NCBI GenBank assembly: GCA_014584705.1
Contig: JACTMJ010000021.1
Location: forward strand, 124,001-188,000
DNA: 64,000 nt
DNA from: Acidobacteriota bacterium
GTDB lineage: Bacteria > Acidobacteriota > Terriglobia > Bryobacterales > Bryobacteraceae
Direction of reading: 5' to 3'
Of the stretch, positions 1 through 9,851 are shown piece by piece. The first letter of the stretch is position 1; each line of letters opens with the position of its first letter. The position numbers and the translations under genes are program-made. The notes under the pieces are model-generated. The model was not told the DNA's origin and did no database searches. It worked only from the letters and a program-made list of their open reading frames with translations.

Positions 1-1
1 G

Positions 2-2881
2 ATTTTCGTCGGCCTTCCCAGTTGGGAGAAGGTCGACTATTCCCTGCTGCAGAACGGCGTTGAGTTTGAAGCGCATGTCATTCTGGGCGAACGGGCGCTC
101 AGTAGCCTGGTGTATTACCAGTATTTTGTTGGCGGCGTTTACCTGCTGATCGGGCTGTTCATTTTCTTCCGGCGCGGGGTCGCCGCGCAAGCCACCCACG
201 TCTACGTTCTCTGCCTGGCGTCGTTCGTGCTGAGCACCTTCCACTTTACGGGCAGGCTGGACGACTTTGACAAGGTGATGTATTGGGGCAACGTCTTCGC
301 CGGCCTCATTGCACCGACGATTTTTCTGCACTTCTGCCTGAGCTTTCCTGAATCCGGCCGCTGGACCCGGGGCTTCTGGCGCTCGTCGCTCCTCTACATT
401 CCTGCGACGCTTGCGGCGTTCGTGTTCATGGGCTTCGCGTCGGGCGTCATTCGCACCGCCTCGCCGATGGTGGAAGTGAACTGGATGCTTGACCGCCTCT
501 GGCTGGCGTTTCTCACCGGCGGCTATCTGCTGGGAGGCCTTGTGCTCGCGGCCAAGTCCCGCACGGCGAAGGACCCGGTGGTGCGGATGCAGTTGAAGTG
601 GCTGCGCAATGGGGCGATCTTCGCCATTTTGCCCTTCGCGATCTTTTACGCAATTCCCTACGTGATGGGCGGCTTCCCTGGGGAATCCGCCAAACTGGCG
701 GTGCTCGCGCTGCTGCTGATGCCGCTCACCTGGGCCTACGCGATCGTTCGCTACCGGTTGATGGACGTGGACGTGATCTTCCAGCAAGGCTACGTATACA
801 CGCTGGCCACGATCGCCGTGCTGGGCGTGTTCTACATCTTCATCTTCTCGATCGGCAGTTTCGATAGCCTGAGCCCGACGGCGGTTGCCATCCTGATTCT
901 GATTGCGGCCTTTGCATTTCAGCCCATCCGCAACTGGCTGCAGGAACAGCTTGATAAGCACGTGTTCTACAAGGACCAGTACAACTATCGGCGCACGCTG
1001 ATTGAATTCGCCCGTGAGCTTGGGGCGGAAACCGACCTTGACCGCATGCTGAGTTCCGTGGCCGACCGCCTGATCCGCACGGTGGGCATCTCCCACATCG
1101 CATTTTTCCTCTCGGAAGAAGGTGGCTCGGGAATGAAGCTTCGGCTCGCCGACAATGTGCGGGACCGCAAAGGCCGTCCGGTGGAGCCGGGCTATCCGCT
1201 CGATCTTTCCTACCTCGCCAATCGGCCGGAAAAGGGACACCTGTTTTTTGAACGAACGCGGCATCTTCCGGATCCGCGCGTCCTCGAATACCCGCCAGCG
1301 GCGCGGGAAACCATCGCCGATCTCGACCTGACCTATTACTTCCCCTGCGACGCACGCGGCCGCACAATTGCGTGGTTTGGCGTCAGTCGCCTCGACCGGG
1401 GAGACTTCCTCACGTCGGACGACCTGGAACTGCTGGTTACGCTTTCGGGCTATGTGGGCATTGCCATTGAGAACGCATTGCTCTACCAATCCCTGCGTCA
1501 TAAGGCAGCGGAGTACGAGCGCCTCAAAGAGTACAACGAGAACATCGTCGAATCGATCAACGTCGGAATCCTGGCGGCCGACCTGGAGGGTCGCGTCGAG
1601 AGTTGGAATTCCACCATGGAAACGCTTACCGGCGTGCCGAGGAATATCGCGGTGGGCCGGCGAATGGAGGAGTTGCTCCCCGCCGACCTGTGCCGGGAGA
1701 TCGCGTCGGTGGGCGCCGCCGAAAGCGTCCACAACATCTATCAGTACGAGTTCAGATCCTCCATGCTGCCTTCCAGGACGCCGGAAACCGCCCCCGTGGC
1801 ACGTACGTTCCAGGCGGAGGCGCCTTCTTATTCACCCGCGATGGGTTTCGCGACGGGAGGCGAGAAATCGGACGCCTTCGCCCTGCAACCCGCCGCCGCG
1901 CATGCGGGTTCCACTGGACATGCCGGCACACGAATGACTGCTCCAGCCAGCTACGGAGGCCCCGGCATCGCTCCCGCGGTTGCAAGCGCGCCGGAGGTTT
2001 TCAAGGGAGCGGGAGGAACGAATGGGAGTAACGGCGTCCCGGACGGAAACGGGTCCATCCCCTCTTCTGAGACGGAGGAGAACCGCCTCCCGGAAGAATT
2101 GACGCTGAACATTGCGGTGACCCCGCTGGTTTCCCGGGATTTCGAGCATATCGGCAGGTTGGTGCTCTTCCAGGACGTCACGGAACGAACCGAGCTCGAA
2201 CGCCGCCTGGTGCAATCCGATAAGCTCACCTCCATCGGCGTGCTGGCGGCGGGCGTCGCGCACGAAGTAAATACGCCGCTGGCGGTGATTTCGTCCTATT
2301 CGCAGATGCTGGCAAAACAGCTTGCCGACGATGAGCGCAAGTCCGGATTGCTCGATAAAATCGCCAAACAGACGTTCCGCGCGAGTGAGATCGTAAATTC
2401 TCTCCTGAACTTCTCGCGGACCTCGAACACTACCTACGGTTCAACGGATCTGAATTCCGTCGTGGAAGAAACTTTGCTGCTGATCGCGCCGCAGTTGGAG
2501 AAAGCGAGGATCCGCGTTGAACGCGATATGCAAGCGCCGCTTCCGTCGATTCGTGGAAACGGCAGCAAACTGCAGCAGGTATTTCTGAACATCATTCTGA
2601 ACGCCAGAGATTCCATGAGCGACGGCGGCATCCTGCGCATCTCTACCTCCGCGGACGCGACGTCCGCGCGGGTGCGCGTTTCCGACACCGGCCATGGGAT
2701 TCCCACGGACAAGCTCGCGCGCATCTTCGATCCGTTCTATACCACCAAGATGGCGGGCAAGGGGACCGGGTTGGGATTGAGTATCTCCTACGGTATCGTT
2801 AGAGAGCATGGCGGAATCATCGAGGTTTCCAGCCGCTCGGGCGAGGGCGCGACTTTTGTGATGGAGTTCCCCCGGGAATAA
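2..2881 (+). CDS. membrane sensor histidine kinase (7TM-GAF-PAS-HisKA-HATPase), 5' partial
   Basis: The reading frame is open to the left edge, so the start lies outside the window. A GTG at 110 opens an internal stretch, but about 36 codons upstream of it are in frame and look protein-like. About eight hydrophobic segments (nt 110-930) form a membrane sensor domain. A GAF-like region (about nt 980-1480) and a PAS domain (about nt 1530-2190) follow. The kinase core has the H-box AHEVNTPL (His at nt 2261), the N-box FLNIILNARDSM, G1 DTGHGIP, the F-box DPFYTTK and G2 GKGTGLGLSI. The PAS domain is split by a long Ala/Gly/Ser/Pro-rich stretch (about nt 1750-2090). The response regulator 75 nt downstream is the probable partner. 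The kinase assignment is sure; the signal sensed is unknown. Confidence 0.93.
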   Translation: MFVGLPSWEKVDYSLLQNGVEFEAHVILGERALSSLVYYQYFVGGVYLLIGLFIFFRRGVAAQATHVYVLCLASFVLSTFHFTGRLDDFDKVMYWGNVFAGLIAPTIFLHFCLSFPESGRWTRGFWRSSLLYIPATLAAFVFMGFASGVIRTASPMVEVNWMLDRLWLAFLTGGYLLGGLVLAAKSRTAKDPVVRMQLKWLRNGAIFAILPFAIFYAIPYVMGGFPGESAKLAVLALLLMPLTWAYAIVRYRLMDVDVIFQQGYVYTLATIAVLGVFYIFIFSIGSFDSLSPTAVAILILIAAFAFQPIRNWLQEQLDKHVFYKDQYNYRRTLIEFARELGAETDLDRMLSSVADRLIRTVGISHIAFFLSEEGGSGMKLRLADNVRDRKGRPVEPGYPLDLSYLANRPEKGHLFFERTRHLPDPRVLEYPPAARETIADLDLTYYFPCDARGRTIAWFGVSRLDRGDFLTSDDLELLVTLSGYVGIAIENALLYQSLRHKAAEYERLKEYNENIVESINVGILAADLEGRVESWNSTMETLTGVPRNIAVGRRMEELLPADLCREIASVGAAESVHNIYQYEFRSSMLPSRTPETAPVARTFQAEAPSYSPAMGFATGGEKSDAFALQPAAAHAGSTGHAGTRMTAPASYGGPGIAPAVASAPEVFKGAGGTNGSNGVPDGNGSIPSSETEENRLPEELTLNIAVTPLVSRDFEHIGRLVLFQDVTERTELERRLVQSDKLTSIGVLAAGVAHEVNTPLAVISSYSQMLAKQLADDERKSGLLDKIAKQTFRASEIVNSLLNFSRTSNTTYGSTDLNSVVEETLLLIAPQLEKARIRVERDMQAPLPSIRGNGSKLQQVFLNIILNARDSMSDGGILRISTSADATSARVRVSDTGHGIPTDKLARIFDPFYTTKMAGKGTGLGLSISYGIVREHGGIIEVSSRSGEGATFVMEFPRE

Positions 2882-2955
2882 AGAGCCCTCACCGCCTGAC
2901 GACGCTCCGCCGCCGGAACCTTCCGGCATCCAGGTTCGAGAACTCAAAGAGGCCC

Positions 2956-4404
2956 ATGGCACACAACGCCCGAAATTCACGGATCCTCGTGATCGACGAC
3001 GAACCCGACGTACGGGAGATGCTACAGTTCCTGCTGGAAGAGGAAGGATTCCTGGTGGAAACCGCGTCCGACGGCACGAGCGGATTCGCGAAACTGGCCG
3101 GCCGGGACTACGATCTCGTGCTGCTGGACCTGATGCTTCCCGACGTCTCCGGCATGGAAGTGCTGCAGCGAATTCGCCGCGAAGACACGGAATTACCCGT
3201 ATGCATGGTGACGGCCTACGGCTCCACCTCCGTGGCGGTGGAAGCCCTCAAGAGCGGCGCCAACGATTACTTCTCTAAGCCTTTCGACAACGAGAAACTC
3301 ATTCTTGAGATCCGAAGATTGATCGACGCCCGGAGGCTGGAGAAGGAGAACACACAACTGCGCCGCGCGCTCAAGCAGCGTTATGCCTTCCCGGAGATTG
3401 TCGGAAAGAGCGAATCCATGCTGCAGGTGCTTGACCTGGTGAAGCAGGTGGCCGGCAGCCGCTCAACGATTCTGATTACCGGCGAGACCGGCACGGGCAA
3501 AGAGCTGATCGCGAAGGCGATCCACATGAACTCCTCGCGGTCTGACCACATGTTCATCCCCGTGAACAGCGGTTCGCTGCCACCAGAGTTGCTGGAGAGC
3601 ACCCTTTTCGGGCACGTGCGCGGGGCGTTCACGGGTGCGGTCGCCTCGCATAAGGGTTACTTCGAAGTGGCCAATCTGGGCTCAATTTTTTTTGACGAAA
3701 TCGGCACCATCAACCCCGACATCCAGTCAAAGCTGCTGCGGGTAATGCAGGAGAAGGAGTTCATCCCCCTCGGATCCACGGAGCCCGTGAAGGTGGATGT
3801 GCGCATCATGGCCGCCACCAACGCGGATTTGAAGCGCATGGTGGAAGAGAGCAAGTTCCGGGAAGACCTCTACTACCGGCTCAACGTCATCAACATCCAG
3901 CTTCCTCCGTTGCGGGACCGGAAGGAAGATATCCCGGCGCTCGTCGAGCACTTTTTTCAGAAGTACGGTGCGGAGAACGGCAAGTATCTGGATGATGGAG
4001 GCAGGTCTCAGCTCCGCTTCGACGAAGAGGCGATGGGCATTCTGATGGAGCACAACTGGCCCGGGAACGTGCGGGAACTCGAGAATGCCGTCGAACGGGC
4101 CGTGGTGCTGGCCACCACTCCGGTAGCTCCCGCTAGCGTGCTTCCCGAACCGGTGCTCCACTCGAGCGGAATGGGGATCCGGCGTGACGCAGGGGGCAAT
4201 CTTCCCGACGATGCCTCCCTGTTCGAAGTGGTGGCCGATTACGAACGCCGCGTGATCATCGAGAAGCTGGAACGCCACGCCTGGAGCCAGACGGAGACCG
4301 CGGAAAAGCTGCGTATTCCGCTTTCCACGCTAAACCAGAAAATCAAGCGGCTGAATATCGAAATCAAGAAGAAGAGCGAGCAATCGAAATCCGCCGCTTC
4401 CTGA
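2956..4404 (+). CDS. sigma-54-dependent response regulator (NtrC/AtoC family)
   Basis: This is a three-domain NtrC-type activator of 482 residues. An N-terminal receiver carries the acidic pocket (DDE near residues 14-16), phospho-acceptor Asp58 and the conserved Lys in FSKPF. The central AAA+ domain has Walker A GETGTGKE (176-183), the sigma-54 contact loop GAFTGA (223-228) and Walker B ending in DEIG (about 250). A Fis-type helix-turn-helix lies at the C-terminus (about 425-470). It should activate sigma-54 promoters after phosphorylation, most likely by the histidine kinase encoded 75 nt upstream. All key catalytic and contact motifs are intact. Target genes cannot be told from the window. 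Confidence 0.95.
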   Translation: MAHNARNSRILVIDDEPDVREMLQFLLEEEGFLVETASDGTSGFAKLAGRDYDLVLLDLMLPDVSGMEVLQRIRREDTELPVCMVTAYGSTSVAVEALKSGANDYFSKPFDNEKLILEIRRLIDARRLEKENTQLRRALKQRYAFPEIVGKSESMLQVLDLVKQVAGSRSTILITGETGTGKELIAKAIHMNSSRSDHMFIPVNSGSLPPELLESTLFGHVRGAFTGAVASHKGYFEVANLGSIFFDEIGTINPDIQSKLLRVMQEKEFIPLGSTEPVKVDVRIMAATNADLKRMVEESKFREDLYYRLNVINIQLPPLRDRKEDIPALVEHFFQKYGAENGKYLDDGGRSQLRFDEEAMGILMEHNWPGNVRELENAVERAVVLATTPVAPASVLPEPVLHSSGMGIRRDAGGNLPDDASLFEVVADYERRVIIEKLERHAWSQTETAEKLRIPLSTLNQKIKRLNIEIKKKSEQSKSAAS

Positions 4405-4420
4405 ATCTTCGCGGGATGCA

Positions 4421-4452
4421 GACGCCGGCGCGGCCCTCTCGTTGCCGGCGTC
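4421..4452. terminator. hairpin between convergent genes (possible terminator)
   Basis: A perfect 9-bp inverted repeat (GACGCCGGC ... GCCGGCGTC) with a 14-nt loop lies just after the response regulator stop and before the end of the convergent PAP2 gene. No U-tract follows on either strand, so intrinsic termination is uncertain. Confidence 0.4.
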
Positions 4453-4529
4453 CGAGACAGGAAAACCAGGGTCAAGAGCGAACAACCCGGTGTGCGGAAA
4501 GTGTATCCGCGCGCGAACGCCAGCCGTTT

Positions 4530-5066
4530 TCAGGCGAGGATCGTGCAGGAGAAATAGCCGAGCAATCCGCCAATCGCGATTCCGGCCAGCACATCGCTCA
4601 AAAAATGCATCCCGAGCACCACGCGCGAGGCGGCAACGCTCAGGGCGGCGAAGAGCAATGGAACGGTCAGCATCGGATAAACGATCGCCAACGGTACCGC
4701 CACCGCAAACGCGCTGATGGTGTGGCCGGAGGGAAACGAAAACTGGTCCGGAGGCAGGAGTGTCGCCCAACAGTGCGGCTGGATATAGCAGGGCCGCTTC
4801 CGCCCAAAGGCACGCTTCAGGAAGAGGAATACCGCAACCCCCAGGCTGGAAGCGATCGCCGCGGCGCCTACCGCCACAAAGCGGCCTTTCCCGCCGAAAA
4901 CCAGGAGAAACAGACAAAGCGAATACCACAGCCAACCGTCGCCGCCCCGCGTCGCGAGCAGCATCCAGCGGCGAATCCAGCGCGGCGCGCGCCACGCGTG
5001 CATACGGTTCATCACGCGATGATCGCCCGCCTCGATATAGTTCAAAACAAGCTGCCCAACTGACAA
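4530..5066 (-). CDS. PAP2-family membrane phosphatase
   Basis: This 178-residue polytopic membrane protein carries the three PAP2 acid-phosphatase motifs: KxxxxxxRP (Lys84 to Arg91-Pro92), PSGH (112-115) and SRxxxxxHxxxD (Ser147-Arg148, His154, Asp158). The family dephosphorylates phosphatidic acid, undecaprenyl diphosphate or related lipid phosphates at the membrane. Which of these is used here cannot be decided. It converges on the response-regulator gene and shares no operon with it. The length is typical for a bacterial PAP2 domain. Confidence 0.9.
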   Translation of the reverse strand: MSVGQLVLNYIEAGDHRVMNRMHAWRAPRWIRRWMLLATRGGDGWLWYSLCLFLLVFGGKGRFVAVGAAAIASSLGVAVFLFLKRAFGRKRPCYIQPHCWATLLPPDQFSFPSGHTISAFAVAVPLAIVYPMLTVPLLFAALSVAASRVVLGMHFLSDVLAGIAIGGLLGYFSCTILA

Positions 5067-5313
5067 AGTCGCACCCTCAAGCTGACGCCGGCCAAAACTG
5101 GTCCGCGTCTAAAGGACTTTCCGTAGCCTCGCTGCTGTTTCGAGTTCGCATCCGGGGAGAATCGCTCTCCTCGCGCTTCCGCGGCCGCGAAGGTCCACGG
5201 CCGCTGGATTGCGAAGAAGTTCCGCGCCGGAGGTAAAAATGTTCGGGATATGCGTTGCGTTCCCCGCCGGGGACCGATAGCTTCGTTGGAGGGAGTTCCT
5301 CACATCTTTCAGT

Positions 5314-6477
5314 ATGCCAAAGATCCACCTGCTCTTTTTCGATGCCGGCGGCGGTCATCGAAACGCGGCGACAGCGCTGCGGGCCTCCGTCGCCGAAGCG
5401 CATCCGGATTGGGAGACGGAACTCGTTAACGTCGGAAAGCTGCTGGAGCCTTTGGATTTCTTTCACAAGTACACGGGCTTCGCGGGGGAGGACCTCTACA
5501 ACAAGTATCTCGAACGGGGCTTCACTCTTGGCTCAACGGGGATGCTTCGGGCGATCCAATGGATTGTCCGCCTCAATCGCGGGCGGGTCCGCCGCCTGAT
5601 GACGGCGTATTGGCGCGACACGATACCGGATCTTGTTGTCTCGCTGATTCCAAATTTCAACTTGCCGCTGTTCGAGGCCCTGGAGGAGGCGTGCCCGGAC
5701 GCCCCCTACATGACGGTGATGACCGATTTCGCCGACTATCCGCCGCATTTCTGGATGGAGAAGCAGGCGCAGTATCTGGTTTGCGGGACCGCGAAGGCCG
5801 AGGAGCAGGCACATGCGCTCGGCTATGAATCGTCCCAGGTCTTCCGGGTTTCCGGCATGATTCTGCAGCCGCGGTTCTACATCCAGCCGCCCGTGGACGT
5901 GGCGGCGGAACGGGAGCGCCTCGGCCTGAACCCCGAATTGGCAACAGCCCTGGTTCTCTTTGGCGGGCACGGCGCCAAGGTGATGGAAGAGATCCACGCG
6001 AGACTCGATCAATCCCGCCTGCCCCTGCAGGGCATTTTTCTTTGCGGCAAGAACGAGCGTCTGGCAATGAAGCTCACGCGATCTCGCGGCCGCATACCGA
6101 TCCACGTGGAGACCTTCACGAAAGAGGTGCCCTATTTCATGAGGCTCTCGGATTTCTTCATCGGAAAGCCCGGGCCCGGCAGCATCAGTGAAGCAATCCA
6201 TATGAACCTGCCCGTGATTGTCCAGCGCAATGCATGGACGCTCCCCCAGGAGCGCTACAACGCCGATTGGGTTGCGGAGAACCGCGTAGGCATCGTTGTG
6301 CATCGCTTTCAGGACGTCACGAAGGCCGCCGCCCGCCTGCTGGACGGAGACCGTCTGCGGCGTTACCGATGCAACGCGCAGGCCATCCGGAATCGGGCGG
6401 TTTTTGAAGTGCCGGTTTCGATGGAAATGGCACTCGAGGAAGGTCCCGCGCGTCGCAAGCTATTGCGGAGACCCTGA
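5314..6477 (+). CDS. MGDG-synthase-like glycosyltransferase (GT28 type)
   Basis: This 387-residue cytosolic or membrane-associated glycosyltransferase opens with the MGDG-synthase-type N-terminal motif DAGGGHRNAA (about residues 11-20). Its C-terminal Rossmann half has the GT28-type nucleotide-sugar motif GKPGPGSISEAI. Relatives move a sugar from a UDP-sugar to diacylglycerol or to cell-wall lipid precursors. The N-terminal resemblance is to glycolipid synthases rather than to MurG. The PAP2 lipid phosphatase gene lies next door on the other strand, which fits lipid metabolism but is not proof. No strong ribosome-binding site is visible before the ATG. Confidence 0.82.
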   Translation: MPKIHLLFFDAGGGHRNAATALRASVAEAHPDWETELVNVGKLLEPLDFFHKYTGFAGEDLYNKYLERGFTLGSTGMLRAIQWIVRLNRGRVRRLMTAYWRDTIPDLVVSLIPNFNLPLFEALEEACPDAPYMTVMTDFADYPPHFWMEKQAQYLVCGTAKAEEQAHALGYESSQVFRVSGMILQPRFYIQPPVDVAAERERLGLNPELATALVLFGGHGAKVMEEIHARLDQSRLPLQGIFLCGKNERLAMKLTRSRGRIPIHVETFTKEVPYFMRLSDFFIGKPGPGSISEAIHMNLPVIVQRNAWTLPQERYNADWVAENRVGIVVHRFQDVTKAAARLLDGDRLRRYRCNAQAIRNRAVFEVPVSMEMALEEGPARRKLLRRP

Positions 6478-6697
6478 CGAAGCGCAAAGAATATCTCCGG
6501 CACCTCGCAGCCCCGGAATAGCGCACGGAACTTCCCCGCCCCGATCCCGCCGACGCTGCGCGTTCCAGCCTGTCGGCCTCTTGGGCGCTATGCGGCGCGC
6601 GCCCGCGTTTGACGCCACCCGCATGAGCTATGATGACAGTACCTCCGGTTCCGATGGGCGGTTCCGGCGGACGCCGGCCAGGCGAAAGGAGCCCCTC

Positions 6698-7906
6698 ATG
6701 ACGAACCCAGCGAAGCGCACGTTCGGACCGCTCGCGCCTCCCCAGCGGCTTCTCATGGGGCCGGGACCGACCTCCGTGGAACCGCGCGTCTACGAAGCGA
6801 TGTCCACGCCGATCGTGAGCCACGTGGATGCCTATTTTTTTGAAGTAGCGGAAGACATCCGGGAGTTGCTGCAAGTCGCCTTCGGCACGGAGAATGCTTT
6901 CACTATGGCGGTTTCGGGAACGGGCAGCGCCGGCATGGAAGCGGCCGTCGCCAACGTCACCGAGCCCGGGATGAAGTTCGCGATTCTCGCCAACGGATAC
7001 TTCTCGGATCGCATGGCGGAGATGGCAACGCGGCAGGGAGCCGAAGTGGTGCGGCTGGAGATACCCTGGGGCGCCGTGTTTTCAGACCGGCAGGCCCGGG
7101 AGTTCATTTTGCGGGAGAAGCCGCATGTGGTTGGCTATGTGCAGGCGGAGACCTCCACGGGCGCGTTCCAGCGCGGCCGCGCCATCTGCGAAGCGGCGAG
7201 GGAGGTGGACGCGCTCACCATTGCGGATTGCGTGACGAGCCTTGCAGGCATGCCGGTGCGGGTGGACGAAGAAGGCGTGGATGTGGCCTACTCCGGGACG
7301 CAGAAAGCGCTAAGCTGCCCGCCGGGCCTGGCGCCCTTGACGCTCAGCGCCCGCGCGCTCGAACGTATCCGCGCCCGCAAGAGCGTCCTGCCCACCTGGT
7401 ATCTCGATCTGCGGCTTCTCGATTCCTATTACGGTGAATCGAAGCGTTACCACCACACCGCGCCCATTTCCCTCTTCTATGCACTGAGGGAGGCATTGCG
7501 CATCGTTGCGGAGGAGGGGCTGGAAAATCGATGGCGCCGGCATTATGTGAACCACATTGCCTTCGTCGCGGCGGCGAAGGCCCTCGGCATGCCAATGCAT
7601 GTCGCCGCGGAAGATCAGCTTTGGACGCTCCACACGCCGGTGCTTCCAGCGGGAGTGAGCGAGACCGAACTGCGGAAATTCCTGCTGGCCCGGCATGGAA
7701 TCGAAGTGCTGGGCGGTTTTGGACCGCTGCAGGGAAAGATCCTTCGGATCGGCTTGATGGGGGCGTCTTCCACGGTGGCGAATATCGAAACGTTAATCGC
7801 CGGTCTCGCGGAGGGCTTCGCGGAACAGGGCGTGTCGATTCCGGGAGATCCGCTCGCGGTGGCGCGCGACGTGTGGGCAAATCCTCCCGCAATGCCCGCG
7901 CTTTAG
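6698..7906 (+). CDS. class V aminotransferase, alanine-glyoxylate type
   Basis: This PLP-dependent aminotransferase has 402 residues. The frame is open much further upstream, but ATG 6698 is chosen because an AAAGGA site lies 8 nt before it and family proteins start about here (MGPGPTSVEPRV near residue 20). Lys203 in SGTQKALSCPPG is the PLP lysine and Asp177 contacts the pyridine nitrogen. The family includes alanine-glyoxylate and serine-pyruvate transaminases, and closely related purine-catabolism enzymes cannot be excluded. It is a single gene with no pathway partners beside it. Its 3' end faces fabH. Confidence 0.88.
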   Translation: MTNPAKRTFGPLAPPQRLLMGPGPTSVEPRVYEAMSTPIVSHVDAYFFEVAEDIRELLQVAFGTENAFTMAVSGTGSAGMEAAVANVTEPGMKFAILANGYFSDRMAEMATRQGAEVVRLEIPWGAVFSDRQAREFILREKPHVVGYVQAETSTGAFQRGRAICEAAREVDALTIADCVTSLAGMPVRVDEEGVDVAYSGTQKALSCPPGLAPLTLSARALERIRARKSVLPTWYLDLRLLDSYYGESKRYHHTAPISLFYALREALRIVAEEGLENRWRRHYVNHIAFVAAAKALGMPMHVAAEDQLWTLHTPVLPAGVSETELRKFLLARHGIEVLGGFGPLQGKILRIGLMGASSTVANIETLIAGLAEGFAEQGVSIPGDPLAVARDVWANPPAMPAL

Positions 7907-7945
7907 GAAAGCCGCGGCGACACATCGAACGGCCGGTGTTGCCGC

Positions 7946-8935
7946 CTAATAGCTCCAGCGCCAGAGGGTAGCTCCCGTCGTGAAGCCGGCGCCCACCGCC
8001 GCGAACAGCACCAGATCGCCTTTCTTGAGGCGTCCGGCCTCAATGGCGTCCCGCGTGGCAAGCGGAATCGTTGCGCCGGTTGTGTTGCCGTATTTTTCGA
8101 TGTTAATCACCACCTGGTCCGGGTGAAGGCCCAAGCGTTCCGCCGTGGCGGATATGATCCGCTGGTTGGCCTGGTGGGGAATGAGCAGCTTGAGGTCCGC
8201 CGGAGTGAGGCCCGCCCGGGTCAATACCTCCGTGGCAACTTCCGAAAGCCGTTTGACGGCAAAGCGGAACACCTGCTGGCCTTCCTGTTTCACGAAGTGC
8301 AAGCGCTGATCCACCGTCTCATGCGAAGCGGGCATCAGGCTGCCACCGGCCGGCATCTTGAGGTGATCTCCCCCGGATCCCTCCACTTCGTGGAAATACT
8401 GCCGCAGACCATCCTCCGGGTCGTCGGTCGCTTCCACAATCATTGCGCCCGCGCCGTCTCCGAAGAGGACGCATGTGGCACGGTCCGTGTAGTCCACGAT
8501 GCGGGACATCGTGTCCGCGCCGATCACCATGATTCTGTTGTGCGTTCCCGCCCGCACCAGATCGGCTGCCGTGTTGAGGCCGTAAAGAAAGCTACAGCAT
8601 GCGGCGATCAAGTCGAATCCCCAAACAGACTTCGCACCCAGCTTATGCTGCACCAGACAAGCCGTGGCTGGGAACATCATGTCCGGCGTGACCGTGCATA
8701 CCAGAATCGCGTCGAGATCGGACGGGGATAGCCCGGCTGATGCCAGCGCATTGCGGGCGGCTTCCACGGCGAGATCGGACGTGGCTACGCCCGGTTCCGC
8801 AATGTGGCGTTCCCGGATGCCCGTTCGCTCCAGAATCCACTCGTCTGTCGTTTCGACGATCTGCTCAAAGTCGTGGTTTGTCATCACCCTCGGCGGCACA
8901 TAGCAGCCGAGTGCGCTGATCTTTGCTCCGCGCAC
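7946..8935 (-). CDS. fabH: 3-oxoacyl-ACP synthase III
   Basis: FabH condenses acetyl-CoA with malonyl-ACP to start fatty-acid synthesis. GTG 8935 is preferred over an upstream ATG because a GGGGAGGA site sits just before it and the product then begins like its relatives (RGAKISALGCYVPP). The catalytic triad is visible: Cys113 in FDLIAACCSF, His in IPHQANQRI and Asn in EKYGNTTGA. The residues after the active Cys are Cys-Ser instead of the usual Ser-Gly. The length of 329 residues is normal. It is divergent from the metalloprotein gene at 9000, with only about 65 nt between them. Confidence 0.92.
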   Translation of the reverse strand: MRGAKISALGCYVPPRVMTNHDFEQIVETTDEWILERTGIRERHIAEPGVATSDLAVEAARNALASAGLSPSDLDAILVCTVTPDMMFPATACLVQHKLGAKSVWGFDLIAACCSFLYGLNTAADLVRAGTHNRIMVIGADTMSRIVDYTDRATCVLFGDGAGAMIVEATDDPEDGLRQYFHEVEGSGGDHLKMPAGGSLMPASHETVDQRLHFVKQEGQQVFRFAVKRLSEVATEVLTRAGLTPADLKLLIPHQANQRIISATAERLGLHPDQVVINIEKYGNTTGATIPLATRDAIEAGRLKKGDLVLFAAVGAGFTTGATLWRWSY

Positions 8936-8999
8936 GAATCCTCCCCATCCACTCCAGAGTGGAAGCAAACTCTAAACTTGTTATGTTACCGTATGAAGA

Positions 9000-9734
9000 G
9001 TGGCAGTGCATCAACTGCAACTGTTTGAAAGTACGAAAGATATTTACTATCGTGTGTTCAGACAGTTGCGACCCCGAACGATTCCGCCGGAGATCCTCAT
9101 CCGCTTTAAGCCGTACGCCAACGCGAACTGCTATATCCGCTGGAAAGACCAGCAGTTGCATGTTTCTCTGGCGGACAGCCTGAAGCTGATTCCTCCCAAA
9201 ATCGCCGAAGCCATCGCCTTCATTCTGCTCTCAAAAATCTATCGTAAGTCTATCCCGGAGGCGGCCCTGGAAGCTTACCGGGAGTATATGAATCACCCGG
9301 AAACCCGCGACCGGCATTCCCGTGTCCGGCGGGAAAGGGGACGAAAGCGTATGGACCCCGCCCAAGGAAATCACTTCGATCTGGACGAGATTTTCAAGGA
9401 GCTGAACGGCGCCTTCTTCGGCAATTCCCTGGATGTTCCCGCGATTGGCTGGAGCAGGAACGCCTCGAACCGGGTGCTCGGACATTACGACGCCACGCAC
9501 CATGCGATTGTCCTCTCCCGCTTTCTGGATCGCCCCGAGGCGGGGTACGATCTGGTGCGTTACGTGATGTATCACGAGATGCTGCACATCAAGCACCCGA
9601 TTGAATACGACGGATCGCGCCGGATTATCCATTCCAGGAAGTTCCGGGAAGAGGAAAAGCGCTACCCCGATTTCGCGATTCTCAAGGAGAAGCTTCGCGA
9701 CCTTTGCCATCGCAAGCAGTCATCCAGGTACTGA
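9000..9734 (+). CDS. SprT-like zinc metalloprotein
   Basis: This 244-residue protein has a SprT-like C-terminal half: the zinc motif HEMLH (His192, Glu193, His196) followed about 15 residues later by His211 in HSRKF, a plausible third ligand. The first 120 residues are basic and alpha-helical with no family recognised. The GTG at 9000 is a weak start; GTG 9006 is an alternative. SprT-like proteins are either proteases acting on protein-DNA crosslinks or uncharacterised metallopeptidases, and nothing here decides between them. The upstream region is shared with divergent fabH. Confidence 0.75.
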   Translation: MAVHQLQLFESTKDIYYRVFRQLRPRTIPPEILIRFKPYANANCYIRWKDQQLHVSLADSLKLIPPKIAEAIAFILLSKIYRKSIPEAALEAYREYMNHPETRDRHSRVRRERGRKRMDPAQGNHFDLDEIFKELNGAFFGNSLDVPAIGWSRNASNRVLGHYDATHHAIVLSRFLDRPEAGYDLVRYVMYHEMLHIKHPIEYDGSRRIIHSRKFREEEKRYPDFAILKEKLRDLCHRKQSSRY

Positions 9735-9851
9735 GCTTCGGCGGGATTCGGCAGTGGGCGGACCACGGGATCAACGCGGGCACGGAAGTGCGGGCAGAAA
9801 TACAAAATCCGGGCTCGACGGCCCGGATCTTATAGTCTGGCGTTCGGAAGT

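Noticed and set aside
6296..6697. N-terminal extension of the aminotransferase
   Set aside because: It overlaps the glycosyltransferase gene, lacks family sequence, and a ribosome-binding site stands before ATG 6698.
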